From the NCBI RefSeq assembly GCF_003584165.1, contig NZ_QXFJ01000011.1, forward strand, positions 1 through 64,000: 64,000 nt of DNA, written 5' to 3'. Made by a program: the position numbers and the translations under genes. Below, one piece after another: positions 10,304 to 18,558 of this stretch; position 1 is the stretch's first letter; each line of letters opens with the position of its first letter. Under the pieces are notes generated by a model. That model did no database searches, was not told where the DNA came from, and saw only the letters and a list, made by a program, of their open reading frames with translations. The stretch comes from Flagellimonas aequoris (GTDB lineage Bacteria > Bacteroidota > Bacteroidia > Flavobacteriales > Flavobacteriaceae).

Positions 10304-10999
10304 TTATCCCCCAAAGAATGCTTCCAGTTCCTTCAAAGTTTCGGTAGAGGTATGGATGTCCTTCACGATTTCTCCTTTATTGAGCACCACAATACGCTCA
10401 CACACTTCGGTTACATGAATCAAGTCGTGGCTGGAGACCAACACGGTAACCTCCTCTTTGGCGGCAAGATCCTTGATGATGCCCTTTAACCGGATCTGTG
10501 TAGTGGGATCCAAATTGGCAAAAGGTTCGTCCAAAATCACCACTTCCGGGTTGCCGATAAAACTTGCCACAATGCCCACTTTCTTCTGGTTTCCTTTGGA
10601 AAGGTCCCTCAAATATTTTTTCTGACCCAAAATCTCCCCATGGAAGAAATCACTGTATCCTTCCAAAAGGGCGTCCACATCGGCCTTGTTCCTGCCGCGT
10701 AGCTCTCCGATAAAGTAGAAATATTCCTCGGGAGTTAGGTATCCGATCAAAAAGGATTCATCAATAAAAGCCGAAGTAAAGGGTTTCCAAGCTTCGCTTT
10801 CATCCACCTGCACCCCATTGTTGATGATGTGCCCCGTAGTGGGCTGGATCAAATCCAACAACAAGCTAAAAAGAGTCGTTTTACCGGCCCCATTGTTGCC
10901 TACCAGTCCAAAGCTTTGTCCTTTTGGAATTTCCAAGTGGTCGATATTCAAAACGGTCTGTTCTCCGTATTTTTTTGAAAGGGTATGTGCTGTTATCAT
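10304..10999 (-). CDS. ABC transporter ATP-binding protein
   Basis: A 231-residue ABC ATPase. It has Walker A GNNGAGKT (residues 34-41), signature LSKGNQKKVG, Walker B VVILDEPFANLD, and the H-loop in VLVSSHDL. It pairs with the DUF5687 membrane protein encoded 26 bp upstream in the operon, forming an exporter-like complex. The substrate is unknown; the nearest better-known relatives are ABC-2 type ATPases for drugs, lipids or gliding components. A short G/C-rich inverted sequence follows the stop but is too weak to call a terminator. Confidence 0.93.
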   Translation of the reverse strand: MITAHTLSKKYGEQTVLNIDHLEIPKGQSFGLVGNNGAGKTTLFSLLLDLIQPTTGHIINNGVQVDESEAWKPFTSAFIDESFLIGYLTPEEYFYFIGELRGRNKADVDALLEGYSDFFHGEILGQKKYLRDLSKGNQKKVGIVASFIGNPEVVILDEPFANLDPTTQIRLKGIIKDLAAKEEVTVLVSSHDLIHVTEVCERIVVLNKGEIVKDIHTSTETLKELEAFFGG

Positions 11000-11025
11000 G
11001 TATTGTCTTTATTTAGGTCGATTTG

Positions 11026-12495
11026 TTATTTCTGTTTGTAAGCCAAAAGGGTCTTGTATTTTTCTTTTTTGTAGATGCCCTCTATCATTTTAAAAACCCG
11101 CTCCTTGAATACAAAGCCCAACAGTCCAAAAGCGGCTACAAAAAGGTAACCTGCCACAGGGCCAATCAACAATTGACCAATGGCAAAAATCACGATGGGC
11201 AACAAAATCTTGGGCAAGGTCAGCAACAAGGTTTTGGCATTAAAGGCCTGTTTGTCGCCAAAGGCTTTTTTATTCGAAGTGAGTTCAATAGGAGTCTTCA
11301 CATAAGCCCCTCCCCAAAGCACCAAATAGCTGTTGATACCTACATTATAAATGGCCCCGACCAAAACCGCAGCGTAGGCCTCCCATCCAAAATACACATA
11401 GAAACTGGCCAAAATGGTAGAAATAATGGTCGCAATGATGACCAAATACCATTTGGAAGTCAAATATTCCCGGTACTTGATGTTTTGGCTCATCATGAGC
11501 GGATAATAGCTACTGTCCCAACTAGGCACGTATTGTCCAAAACTGAACAGAAAGCCTCCAGTGACAAAGATGCCAGCAAAAATCTTCCAGTACGGATTGT
11601 CGTATACCTCAATGGAACGGGTAAAAAAGAGCAATCCATAAAAAATAAAGAAGAAGCCCATAATCACGGCGGTACGCGAACGCTTGTTCCGTTTGATCAG
11701 TTTGATATCATTCTTTAAAAAGGTTCCCAAATTGCCAAAACGGTTGAGCCAATCCAGGTTTTCGGTACGGGCCTCGGTTTGCTTTTTGGCCAACCCCCCA
11801 TCCAAGAACATATGCTTTTTGAAATAGGCAAAAGCGGAAAAATACAGGGCTACCACCAACATCCACGGTACAATGGCCGTCCAAGGCAGATCATACAAAT
11901 AATCAAAAATAGGATGGGTGTAAAGGGTAATGTCGAACCAGGCGTAATATTGCGAGGCACCGGCCAAAATGAACAACGCGGCCAGCACATAAAACACCAA
12001 ATCCTTATTGTTCACCATAATATTGATGAAGTTGTTGCAATAAATGAGGGCCATGATTCCCAAATGCCAGCCTATTACCTGCAATGGCGGGTAACCTTCC
12101 ACCAACAATATCACACTGAAGGGAATAAAGAAAAAGGCATGGGCAATGTTAAAGAAGGAAATCACGGTTTTCCCCAAGGAGAAGTTCACTACTTGACTTT
12201 TCTTGATGGGTAGGTACAACATCGGTTTAATGTTGGTCACCGGCATTTTCTGAAGCATGTATCGAAACACCAGATCAAAGGCCAGATAGTAGACCATAAA
12301 ACGGTTCACTACACGCAAAGGGTCGCCCAAGCCGGATTTCTCGATCAAGTAAAAGGCCCCAACACCCATACTTAAGAATATCAAGGTAAAATATAGGGCT
12401 CCCAAAGCCATCAAAATCTTGAACCAGATCTCGGTCTTAAAGGATGCCGATCTAAAAAAGGATTTCCACTGGAGTCCAATGAAGTGTTTGAACAT
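11026..12495 (-). CDS. DUF5687 family ABC transporter membrane protein
   Basis: The 489-residue polytopic membrane protein has roughly ten or more hydrophobic helices. It matches the DUF5687 family of Bacteroidota (N-terminus MFKHFIGLQWKSFFRSASFK), which is nearly always next to an ABC ATPase, as here. It is the likely permease partner of the downstream ATPase. The substrate cannot be read from the sequence. Confidence 0.88.
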   Translation of the reverse strand: MFKHFIGLQWKSFFRSASFKTEIWFKILMALGALYFTLIFLSMGVGAFYLIEKSGLGDPLRVVNRFMVYYLAFDLVFRYMLQKMPVTNIKPMLYLPIKKSQVVNFSLGKTVISFFNIAHAFFFIPFSVILLVEGYPPLQVIGWHLGIMALIYCNNFINIMVNNKDLVFYVLAALFILAGASQYYAWFDITLYTHPIFDYLYDLPWTAIVPWMLVVALYFSAFAYFKKHMFLDGGLAKKQTEARTENLDWLNRFGNLGTFLKNDIKLIKRNKRSRTAVIMGFFFIFYGLLFFTRSIEVYDNPYWKIFAGIFVTGGFLFSFGQYVPSWDSSYYPLMMSQNIKYREYLTSKWYLVIIATIISTILASFYVYFGWEAYAAVLVGAIYNVGINSYLVLWGGAYVKTPIELTSNKKAFGDKQAFNAKTLLLTLPKILLPIVIFAIGQLLIGPVAGYLFVAAFGLLGFVFKERVFKMIEGIYKKEKYKTLLAYKQK

Positions 12496-12588
12496 GGTCG
12501 GTTTTTTTTAGTTGGTATCTAAATTATCGGATTTGTTACAAAAGTTCTCCTTTTTTCAAAAATACCTGTCCAAAAGATGGTTAATGCT

Positions 12589-12596
12589 TAATTTTG
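12589..12596 (+). promoter_or_regulatory. Likely promoter -7 box of the ferredoxin-type reductase gene
   Basis: TAATTTTG fits the Bacteroidota TAnnTTTG element and ends 16 bp before the ATG at 12613. No clear TTTG was found at -33, so the call rests on the -7 box and its position. Confidence 0.5.
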
Positions 12597-12612
12597 CAGC
12601 AAATTTTATTTC

Positions 12613-13659
12613 ATGAGCGATTTTCATGCCCTAAAAATAGCCTCGGTAGATACCTTGACCCCCAATTCCGTGGCCCTTACCTTCGAAATTCCAGATAACC
12701 TAAAAAATGTGTACGCCTTCAAGGCCGGACAGTACATCACCATAAAATACAATGCGGGCGACAAAGAATTGCGTCGCGCCTATTCCATTTCATCCCCCCC
12801 ATCTTCTGGCAAGTTGACGGTGGGCATCAAGAAAATGCCAAACGGTACATTTTCGGTCCACGCCAATGAAAAGCTGAAAGCCGGAGATGTTTTGGAAGTA
12901 ATGCACCCTGAAGGGCGTTTCATTTTTGATGCAGAAGGTCCACAGCACATAGCAGCCTTTGCTGCCGGAAGTGGCATTACCCCGATCATGAGCATTGCCC
13001 AAACCGTTTTGGAGCGACATCCGGCCAGTACCTTTGTTTTGGTCTTTGGCAATCAAACACCGGAAGAAACCATGTATTTCAAAGAAATACAAACACTTAA
13101 AGAGAAATATTCCGAACGGTTTTTTGTTCAGTACGTATATAGTCGATCACATGAAGACGATTCTTTATTTGGCCGCATTGAAAAATCGACCGTCAACTTT
13201 GTAGTCAAAAACAAATTCAAGGAAACCGCCTTTGATGGTTTTTACCTGTGCGGACCCGAAGAGATGATCCATATGGTTTCCGATACCTTGAAAGGCAATG
13301 GTATTGCCGAGGACAAAATCCATTTTGAGCTGTTCACTACCACCGAAACCGAGGATACCTTGGCCGAAGACCTGGAAGGCATGACAAAAGTGGAGGTGAT
13401 TTTGGACGACGAGACCTACAATTTGGTGATGGATCGTAAACATTTGGTGCTGGATGCCGTACTCAAGCAGAAAATCGATGCCCCATACTCTTGCCAGGGT
13501 GGTGTTTGCAGTAGTTGTATTGCCCGTATCAAGGAAGGTTCGGCCCAAATGGTAAAAAACCAGATCTTGACCGATGGGGAAATTGCCGAAGGCTTGATCT
13601 TGACCTGCCAATCCCATCCAACCAGCCCCACTTTGGTCATCGATTACGACGACGTTTAG
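12613..13659 (+). CDS. PaaE-like FAD/NAD(P)H oxidoreductase with C-terminal 2Fe-2S domain
   Basis: A 348-residue class IA oxygenase-reductase type electron transfer protein. Residues about 5-100 form the FAD domain with the RRAYSISS flavin motif, 105-225 the NAD(P)H domain starting at AAGSGITP, and 255-348 a plant-type ferredoxin domain. That domain binds 2Fe-2S through C-x4-C-x2-C (in SCQGGVCSSC) and a later Cys in LTCQSHP. PaaE proteins feed the phenylacetyl-CoA epoxidase, but no paaABCD genes are in the window, so the electron acceptor is open. It ends in a 4-bp convergent overlap with the patatin gene. Confidence 0.92.
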   Translation: MSDFHALKIASVDTLTPNSVALTFEIPDNLKNVYAFKAGQYITIKYNAGDKELRRAYSISSPPSSGKLTVGIKKMPNGTFSVHANEKLKAGDVLEVMHPEGRFIFDAEGPQHIAAFAAGSGITPIMSIAQTVLERHPASTFVLVFGNQTPEETMYFKEIQTLKEKYSERFFVQYVYSRSHEDDSLFGRIEKSTVNFVVKNKFKETAFDGFYLCGPEEMIHMVSDTLKGNGIAEDKIHFELFTTTETEDTLAEDLEGMTKVEVILDDETYNLVMDRKHLVLDAVLKQKIDAPYSCQGGVCSSCIARIKEGSAQMVKNQILTDGEIAEGLILTCQSHPTSPTLVIDYDDV

Positions 13660-14438
13660 GAACTTGCTGGTTTGGTCATTATTTTTTCGATAGCCCGGCT
13701 GCCGTGGTCGTAGCCAATAAGAAACGCATTTTCGATGCCCTTTTTGTCCAACACCCCAATCTTATCCAATTCTTTGGGTTCGATGTACAGGTCGCATTCA
13801 TGCAATTTCTCATCATTGGAGGCATGGATCATTAAACTGGTCACCCGCCCTGTCAATTGAATGGAATTCCGGAGGTCTTTTTTCTGCATAGGCACCGTGA
13901 TGGACACATTGCTCCCAATGATGAACCCCGTGCGTTCTTCCAGATATTCCTTTGGAAAGTTGTTCATAATGCCACCATCGGCATAAAGAATGCCATCAAT
14001 ATCCACCGGACTGAAAACAGGAGGCAATGCCGCAGAAGCCAAAAGCGGTTTGATGAGTTGGCCCGAATGGAACATCGTTTCCTTCCCACTCAATAAATCC
14101 GTAGCCGCTATGAACAATGGTTTTTTCAAGCTTTCAAAAGCATTGTGGGGAAAATAGGCCTTGAAAATGGCCGCATACCGTTCGGTGTCGATAAATCCGG
14201 GTTTGTTGATGGTAAAAAAACTGTACTGAAAGATCGGGGTCTCCTTAAAAAAGGTAAGCATTTCATCCACCGTATTGTTGTTGGCATACAAGGCCCCTAC
14301 CAATGCCCCGATACTGGTTCCAGCCACCATTTGGGCTTCCACTCCGTGTTCCCTCATCGCCTTGATCAACCCGATATGGGCCATGCCGCGAACGCCTCCG
14401 CCAGATAGTACAAGTCCTATCGATTTATCAGTGAGCAT
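13656..14438 (-). CDS. Patatin-like phospholipase family protein (RssA-like)
   Basis: This 260-residue hydrolase has the patatin oxyanion motif GGGVRG, the nucleophile elbow GTSIG with Ser42, and the DGG/A motif with Asp154 (LYADGG), i.e. a complete Ser-Asp dyad. The family hydrolyses acyl lipids in the cytoplasm or at the membrane; the substrate of this subgroup is not established. It is transcribed toward the reductase gene, overlapping it by 4 bp at the stop codons. Confidence 0.92.
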   Translation of the reverse strand: MLTDKSIGLVLSGGGVRGMAHIGLIKAMREHGVEAQMVAGTSIGALVGALYANNNTVDEMLTFFKETPIFQYSFFTINKPGFIDTERYAAIFKAYFPHNAFESLKKPLFIAATDLLSGKETMFHSGQLIKPLLASAALPPVFSPVDIDGILYADGGIMNNFPKEYLEERTGFIIGSNVSITVPMQKKDLRNSIQLTGRVTSLMIHASNDEKLHECDLYIEPKELDKIGVLDKKGIENAFLIGYDHGSRAIEKIMTKPASS

Positions 14439-14600
14439 TTTACAAAAGGTATATCAAATCTTGTAAAGGTACATTATTGCTCCCTTCCGTGGCCCCAACT
14501 ACCATTACTATTCGATTAAAAAATCATCAATCTTTTCAAAAACCAAACCCTTGGTGGAAAAACTCCGTAAGTGAAACTAGAAACTTAAAATTCAATTTTT

Positions 14601-15158
14601 ATGAAGACTTTTAAATCATTGACGTTTATTCTATTTCTAACAGCCTCCATGACCGCTACTATCGGGTTCGCCCAAGTAAAAATGGTCGGTGGAGCCCCTA
14701 TGTATCCAACAAAGGATATTGTTTCCAATGCGGTGAACTCTAAAGACCATACCACTTTGGTAGCTGCAGTAAAAGCGGCCGGTTTGGTGGAAACCCTACA
14801 AGGAGACGGTCCCTTTACCGTTTTTGCTCCAACGAATAGTGCTTTTGAAAAGCTTCCCGAAGGCACCGTGAACACCTTGTTGATGCCTGAGAACAAATCA
14901 AAATTACAAGCGGTGCTTACCTACCATGTGGTTGCAGGCAATTACAGCTCTAAAGATTTGATGAAACTCATCAAAAAAGGAAAGGGGATGGCCACGCTGA
15001 CCACTGTTAACGGGGACACCCTTACCGCTATGATGGATGGTGACAAAATAGAGATCAAAGATGGCTCTGGGCATGTTGCTACAGTGACCATTGCCGATGT
15101 GAACCAATCCAACGGGGTGATCCACGTTATTGACACCGTGGTATTGCCTTCTGCGTAG
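14601..15158 (+). CDS. Fasciclin (FAS1) domain secreted protein
   Basis: A 185-residue protein with a signal peptide (cleavage after about residue 25, FAQ) and one FAS1 domain over about residues 37-184. The conserved H1 segment DGPFTVFAPTNSAFEKLP and the H2-like YHVV and GVIHVIDTVVLP segments are visible. FAS1 proteins are extracytoplasmic adhesion-type modules; in bacteria the function is mostly unknown. It is monocistronic, with a strong terminator right after it. Confidence 0.95.
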   Translation: MKTFKSLTFILFLTASMTATIGFAQVKMVGGAPMYPTKDIVSNAVNSKDHTTLVAAVKAAGLVETLQGDGPFTVFAPTNSAFEKLPEGTVNTLLMPENKSKLQAVLTYHVVAGNYSSKDLMKLIKKGKGMATLTTVNGDTLTAMMDGDKIEIKDGSGHVATVTIADVNQSNGVIHVIDTVVLPSA

Positions 15159-15183
15159 CTATATTGCCAAAAGATGGATAATG

Positions 15184-15207
15184 AGGGCGGTCAAAAACCG
15201 CCCTTTT
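15184..15207 (+). terminator. Rho-independent terminator after the fasciclin gene
   Basis: A perfect 8-bp stem AGGGCGGT / ACCGCCCT with a 5-nt CAAAA loop, followed by TTTT. It begins 26 bp after the stop codon. Confidence 0.85.
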
Positions 15208-15230
15208 CCAATTTTAAAATCATGAAGGTT

Positions 15231-15248
15231 ACCGACCCATCGGTCGGT
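15231..15248. promoter_or_regulatory. Putative TetR operator, copy 1 (arsenosugar side)
   Basis: ACCGAC-CCATCG-GTCGGT: 6-bp inverted arms with a 6-bp spacer. The identical arms and spacer occur upstream of the TetR gene at 18559. The arms resemble the ACCGAC/GTCGGT half-sites common in TetR-family operators. The assignment to the TetR protein at 18716 is inference. Confidence 0.6.
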
Positions 15249-15305
15249 TTTAGGTCTGATCCTGCTCAAAAACAAACTTTTAACGATCCTTCTCTTTTCC
15301 ATATC

Positions 15306-15322
15306 GAGGTTTTCGTAACCTC
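15306..15322. repeat. Inverted repeat GAGGTT-N5-AACCTC
   Basis: A perfect 6-bp inverted repeat with a 5-bp spacer, lying between the two TetR-type operator copies. It could be a second regulator site or a minor RNA hairpin; it has no T-run, so it is not a terminator. Confidence 0.35.
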
Positions 15323-15334
15323 CTCATAATCAAA

Positions 15335-15352
15335 ACCGACTTGGCAGTCTGT
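15335..15352. promoter_or_regulatory. Putative TetR operator, copy 2 (one mismatch)
   Basis: ACCGAC-TTGGCA-GTCTGT has the same spacing as the copies at 15231 and 18559, with a single base change in the right arm. It lies 125 bp before the start of the arsenosugar pair and is closer to the likely promoter than copy 1. Confidence 0.5.
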
Positions 15353-15476
15353 TGGCAAAATTTTGCTTTCAGACACAAAAAATGTAATCTTCACCATGTC
15401 CTTTCGACCAAAATCCCTAGTAATAATTGTCGTAGTTTAGGAACACGAAACGGTTTTTACCACAAAAGAAGCAATT

Positions 15477-15812
15477 ATGGCCAATTCATATTACGACCCA
15501 GCGGATCTAAGAAAATTTGGAAACATAACCGAGTGGAGCGAAGAGCTTGGGAAAAAGTTTTTTGATTATTACGGAAAGGTTTTTGAGGAAGGTGCTCTGA
15601 GTGCCCGTGAAAAATCCTTGATTGCCCTGGCCGTCGCCCATGTGGTGAAATGTCCCTATTGCATTGATGCCTATACCAAGGACGGATTGCAGCGGGGCAT
15701 TACCAAAGAAGAAATGATGGAAGCCGTACACGCTGGTGCCGCCATTGAAAGTGGGGCCACGTTGGTACACGGGGTCATGATGATGAACAAGTATAACAAA
15801 CTTTCCATGTGA
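15477..15812 (+). CDS. Arsenosugar biosynthesis-associated peroxidase-like protein (AhpD/CMD fold)
   Basis: A 111-residue carboxymuconolactone decarboxylase-type protein with the AhpD-like redox pair CPYC (Cys59, Cys62) and a following His region (EAVHAGA). This short version is characteristically encoded next to arsS, as here (102-bp gap). In arsenosugar loci its exact chemistry is not established; a thiol-peroxidase or disulfide role is inferred from the CxxC. The ATG at 15477 fits the family N-terminus (SYYDPADLRKFGNI). Confidence 0.88.
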   Translation: MANSYYDPADLRKFGNITEWSEELGKKFFDYYGKVFEEGALSAREKSLIALAVAHVVKCPYCIDAYTKDGLQRGITKEEMMEAVHAGAAIESGATLVHGVMMMNKYNKLSM

Positions 15813-15914
15813 TTTGGACTCACTTCGTTTTTGGACATTGGACCGCTACGCTGTTAGATGTTCAAAGGAAGCAATACATGGGAGTAATAAATCAATTGTG
15901 ATTGTAAGATTAAA

Positions 15915-17003
15915 ATGGAGCAAAGCATACTGACGGAGATAAAGAACGCCGCTAAAAAATCCTTGAAGGCCCGGCACAATGAACTGGCCGACACCCACAG
16001 GCAGATGGATATCCTGAACGGGGACCTTTTTGCCGATGGGGAACTTCCCTATTTTAAGGACAAAATCGCCCAAACGGGACAGTTTCCACTAAAACCCAGA
16101 AAACTGGAGATCCTTCAGATCAATGTGGGGTACATGTGCAACCAGGTGTGCGAACATTGCCATGTGGATGCAGGTCCGGACCGCAAGGAGATCATGACCC
16201 GGGAGACCATGGAGCAGTGTTTGGAGGTCATCCGGAATACTGGGGCACATACTTTGGACCTTACGGGGGGTGCACCCGAAATGAACCCCGATTTTAGGTG
16301 GTTTGTGGAAGAAGCCTCCAAGGCGGGCATCCGGGATTTTATCGTGCGCTCCAACCTCACCATTATTTTGGCGAACAAGAAATACCACGACCTGCCCGAT
16401 TTCTTTAAAAAGCACAATGTGCATGTGGTATCCTCCATGCCGCACTACACCCGTAACAAAACGGACAAGCAACGGGGCGATGGCGTTTTTGATAAATCCA
16501 TCCAAGCGTTGCAGGCCCTCAACAAGGTGGGTTATGGCATGCCCGACAGCGATTTGCGGTTAGATCTGGTGTACAACCCCTCCGGGGCCTTTTTGCCCGG
16601 GGACCAGACCGCTTTGGAGCACGACTTTAAAAAAGCCCTGAAAGAGGATTTTGATATCGATTTTCATAATCTATTTGCCATTACCAACCTGCCTATTTCC
16701 CGATTTTTGGACTATCTGTTGGCCTCGGACAATTATGAGGACTATATGTATTCCCTGGTGGAGGCCTTTAACCCCTCTGCAGTGGCCAATGTGATGTGCA
16801 CCAACACCATTTCGGTGAGTTGGGACGGATGGCTGTACGATTGCGACTTTAACCAAATGCTCGACCTAAAGGTCGCCAGCAAAGTAAAGCACATTAAGGA
16901 CTATAATGAAGAAGTGCTTAACGACCGAAACATTGTGATCTCCCAACACTGTTATGGCTGTACCGCCGGAGCGGGCAGTAGTTGCCAAGGGACGGTGGCT
17001 TGA
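15915..17003 (+). CDS. arsS: Arsenosugar biosynthesis radical SAM protein ArsS
   Basis: A 362-residue radical SAM enzyme with the cluster motif C-x3-C-x2-C at Cys75, Cys79 and Cys82 (in MCNQVCEHC) and a C-terminal region with SWDGWLYDCDFNQ and CYGCTAGAGSSC, i.e. extra cysteines for a possible auxiliary cluster. ArsS is thought to transfer the 5'-deoxyadenosyl group of SAM to methylated arsenic, giving the arsenosugar precursor. The usual partners (ArsM methyltransferase, two glycosyltransferases) are not here, so the pathway is either split or partial. It probably forms an operon with the AhpD-like gene. Confidence 0.93.
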   Translation: MEQSILTEIKNAAKKSLKARHNELADTHRQMDILNGDLFADGELPYFKDKIAQTGQFPLKPRKLEILQINVGYMCNQVCEHCHVDAGPDRKEIMTRETMEQCLEVIRNTGAHTLDLTGGAPEMNPDFRWFVEEASKAGIRDFIVRSNLTIILANKKYHDLPDFFKKHNVHVVSSMPHYTRNKTDKQRGDGVFDKSIQALQALNKVGYGMPDSDLRLDLVYNPSGAFLPGDQTALEHDFKKALKEDFDIDFHNLFAITNLPISRFLDYLLASDNYEDYMYSLVEAFNPSAVANVMCTNTISVSWDGWLYDCDFNQMLDLKVASKVKHIKDYNEEVLNDRNIVISQHCYGCTAGAGSSCQGTVA

Positions 17004-17106
17004 TAATTTCAGAATATAGCCTAAGTGGTTTTATTTATTGGTCTTTTTTAGGACTAGTTATTGACTTTTACAATGGTATTTCGAGTCCAATTATTGTTGC
17101 TAGCAA

Positions 17107-17394
17107 TCATTCTATTTCCCCTATTTCTATAAGTTTCTCTATATACTTTTCGGCAGACAAAGGACAGTTGACCAAATCAGCAAAATCTTGTTTTGACAAT
17201 TTACATTGAGTGGCCATTTGTTTAATTAGATAATTATTTAAGTCTTTTTTACTACCGTGACTTAACTTTGTGTAAAGTATCATTTTTCCCTTGTAATGAA
17301 ACTCTAAGTATTTGTGGTCATTACTATGGTCTTTCGAGTCCTCAAAGCCCTTTTTTTTGAGGTTTTTATATGCTTTTTTGCTATCCAAAACCAT
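17107..17394 (-). CDS. HicA-like small protein, candidate toxin
   Basis: This 95-residue basic protein has the layout of a HicA-type RNA-binding fold: K/R-rich N-terminal helix with KKGF (14-17), a HKY segment whose His27 occupies the place of the HicA catalytic histidine, a beta region, and a SHGS segment (45-48). The C-terminal part (residues 55-95, with NCPLSAEKY) is longer than in classical 60-residue HicA. The ATG follows the TAG of the upstream gene without any spacer (TAGATG), so the two are translationally coupled. AT-rich, unlike its neighbours. The family call is from motif memory, not a search. Confidence 0.6.
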   Translation of the reverse strand: MVLDSKKAYKNLKKKGFEDSKDHSNDHKYLEFHYKGKMILYTKLSHGSKKDLNNYLIKQMATQCKLSKQDFADLVNCPLSAEKYIEKLIEIGEIE

Positions 17395-18318
17395 CTAAAA
17401 CACCTCTTTTACAAAACTATTCAGAACGTTCTTGATTCTCAATAATCTCTTATTTAATTGATTGTCATTTAATGAATTTAATCTGTTATATAAATAGTCA
17501 AATTCCTCATTAAAATTTTTTTCGGCGTCATCTTGAGTTTCACCTGTTCCGATAATGTCTAATTGCTCATTATTAATTACGTAATAATCTTCTTCTTTCT
17601 CAAAAAGACAACGAAGAGGAAAGTTTAGTATATATTGTTTTTTATTGACGTTAATTATTTCAGGTGAATACGATAATGAATGTTGAGCGGTTGAGATTAC
17701 TTCTTCAATACGCTTTCTTGTCTTCCCTCCCTTTTTTGTCACCTTTATTCTTGCAAAAGCCTTTTCTTCTTGTTGTTCTTCTGTTACTTCTTCTATTTTT
17801 ACTATGAGACTTTTCTTTGTAGACGCTTTGAACTTTTTTGGTCTATATTTTGCACTTTCTTCATTAATATTCCCTTTTTCATAAATTGAAACAGGTGAAT
17901 TTTTAAAGCTTGAAGTAAAACCATAAAGTTTCTCTACAATTTCATTTCTTTTAAAATGTTCTGGATATAATACCTTCAAATCTGCATAATTTCCTTTGTC
18001 AGAGATTTCAAAGATCGTATTTAGTCGCTTTGTTACTTCCTCCCTTTGGTTTTGATAGTCTGAGGTAATTACTGGTTGTACCCTTTGAGTTAATACGAAT
18101 GAAGGAATTGCACTTCCCTTCTGAAAATCGGTTAGCTCGAGTTTAAAATTGTTTAAATCAATCGCTTCATTAGCAGGCAAGTCATATTTTGCAATGGACA
18201 ATATAAGTTCTTGTAAAGATTCAGCAATCTTTATCAATGACTCGATCGGAAGAGTTTGGAACTTCCCAAGTTCTCCCTCTATTTCTAAACTTATTCCTTT
18301 ATGTAAGTCGATTGCCAT
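17395..18318 (-). CDS. Protein with C-terminal HicB-like domain, candidate antitoxin or large partner
   Basis: A 307-residue protein that I do not recognise as a whole. Residues 234-281 show a HicB-type strand-strand-helix pattern (DYYVINNEQLDIIGTGETQD then DAEKNFNEEFDYL), close to the partly degraded RNase H-like fold of HicB antitoxins. The N-terminal 220 residues are unusual for HicB: a helix-rich part (20-45), an FQKGSAIPSF segment, then a Lys-rich basic stretch (160-205) that could bind nucleic acid. No helix-turn-helix is evident. It immediately precedes the HicA-like gene. AT-rich base composition suggests acquisition. Confidence 0.55.
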   Translation of the reverse strand: MAIDLHKGISLEIEGELGKFQTLPIESLIKIAESLQELILSIAKYDLPANEAIDLNNFKLELTDFQKGSAIPSFVLTQRVQPVITSDYQNQREEVTKRLNTIFEISDKGNYADLKVLYPEHFKRNEIVEKLYGFTSSFKNSPVSIYEKGNINEESAKYRPKKFKASTKKSLIVKIEEVTEEQQEEKAFARIKVTKKGGKTRKRIEEVISTAQHSLSYSPEIINVNKKQYILNFPLRCLFEKEEDYYVINNEQLDIIGTGETQDDAEKNFNEEFDYLYNRLNSLNDNQLNKRLLRIKNVLNSFVKEVF

Positions 18319-18381
18319 CAGTCAAATGTAAAGATGTTTTTCAATTCCATAATGGTTGTTTCTTATTTTTCTGATTATTAA

Positions 18382-18407
18382 GGTTTTGTGTATAATTATC
18401 CACAACC
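18382..18407. promoter_or_regulatory. Palindrome upstream of the HicA/HicB-like pair
   Basis: GGTTTTGTG and CACAACC flank the 10-bp core TATAATTATC; the inner arms TTGTG/CACAA are perfect. It lies about 65 bp upstream of the HicB-like start codon, where autoregulation of a toxin-antitoxin operon would act. It is unrelated to the ACCGAC operators. Confidence 0.35.
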
Positions 18408-18558
18408 ATAAGGATATGGGTCAGTTTTAATGCTTCAGCTGCATTTTGTATGAAGTGATTTATAGCCAATAATATGTTAAGTTAGGTTTTTTTGTTTTAA
18501 ATATAAGGCCCAATTGATTCCTTCTACATACTCTTCAACGAGTCCAACAGTTCATTTA

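Larger units (their letters stand above)
15159..15476. other. Regulatory intergenic region upstream of the arsenosugar genes
   Basis: This 318-bp gap contains the fasciclin terminator (15184-15207), two copies of an ACCGAC-N6-GTCGGT operator pattern (15231 and, with one mismatch, 15335) and a separate perfect inverted repeat GAGGTT-N5-AACCTC (15306-15322). The promoter of the gene at 15477 must lie here; a TAGTTTAG sequence near 15434 is only a weak candidate for its -7 box. Confidence 0.6.

Noticed and set aside
12500..12508. GTCGGT half-site near the DUF5687 start as a further TetR operator
   Set aside because: The opposite arm at the 6-bp spacing is missing; a single 6-bp half-site is expected by chance.
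17004..17106. Possible small gene or terminator between arsS and the HicA-like gene
   Set aside because: The 103-bp AT-rich gap has neither a hairpin with T-run nor an open frame with a plausible start.
18323..18330. TACATTTG as a promoter -7 box of the HicB-like gene
   Set aside because: It ends only 4-5 bp before the ATG, which would give an essentially leaderless message, and no -33 element is present; kept only as a remark.
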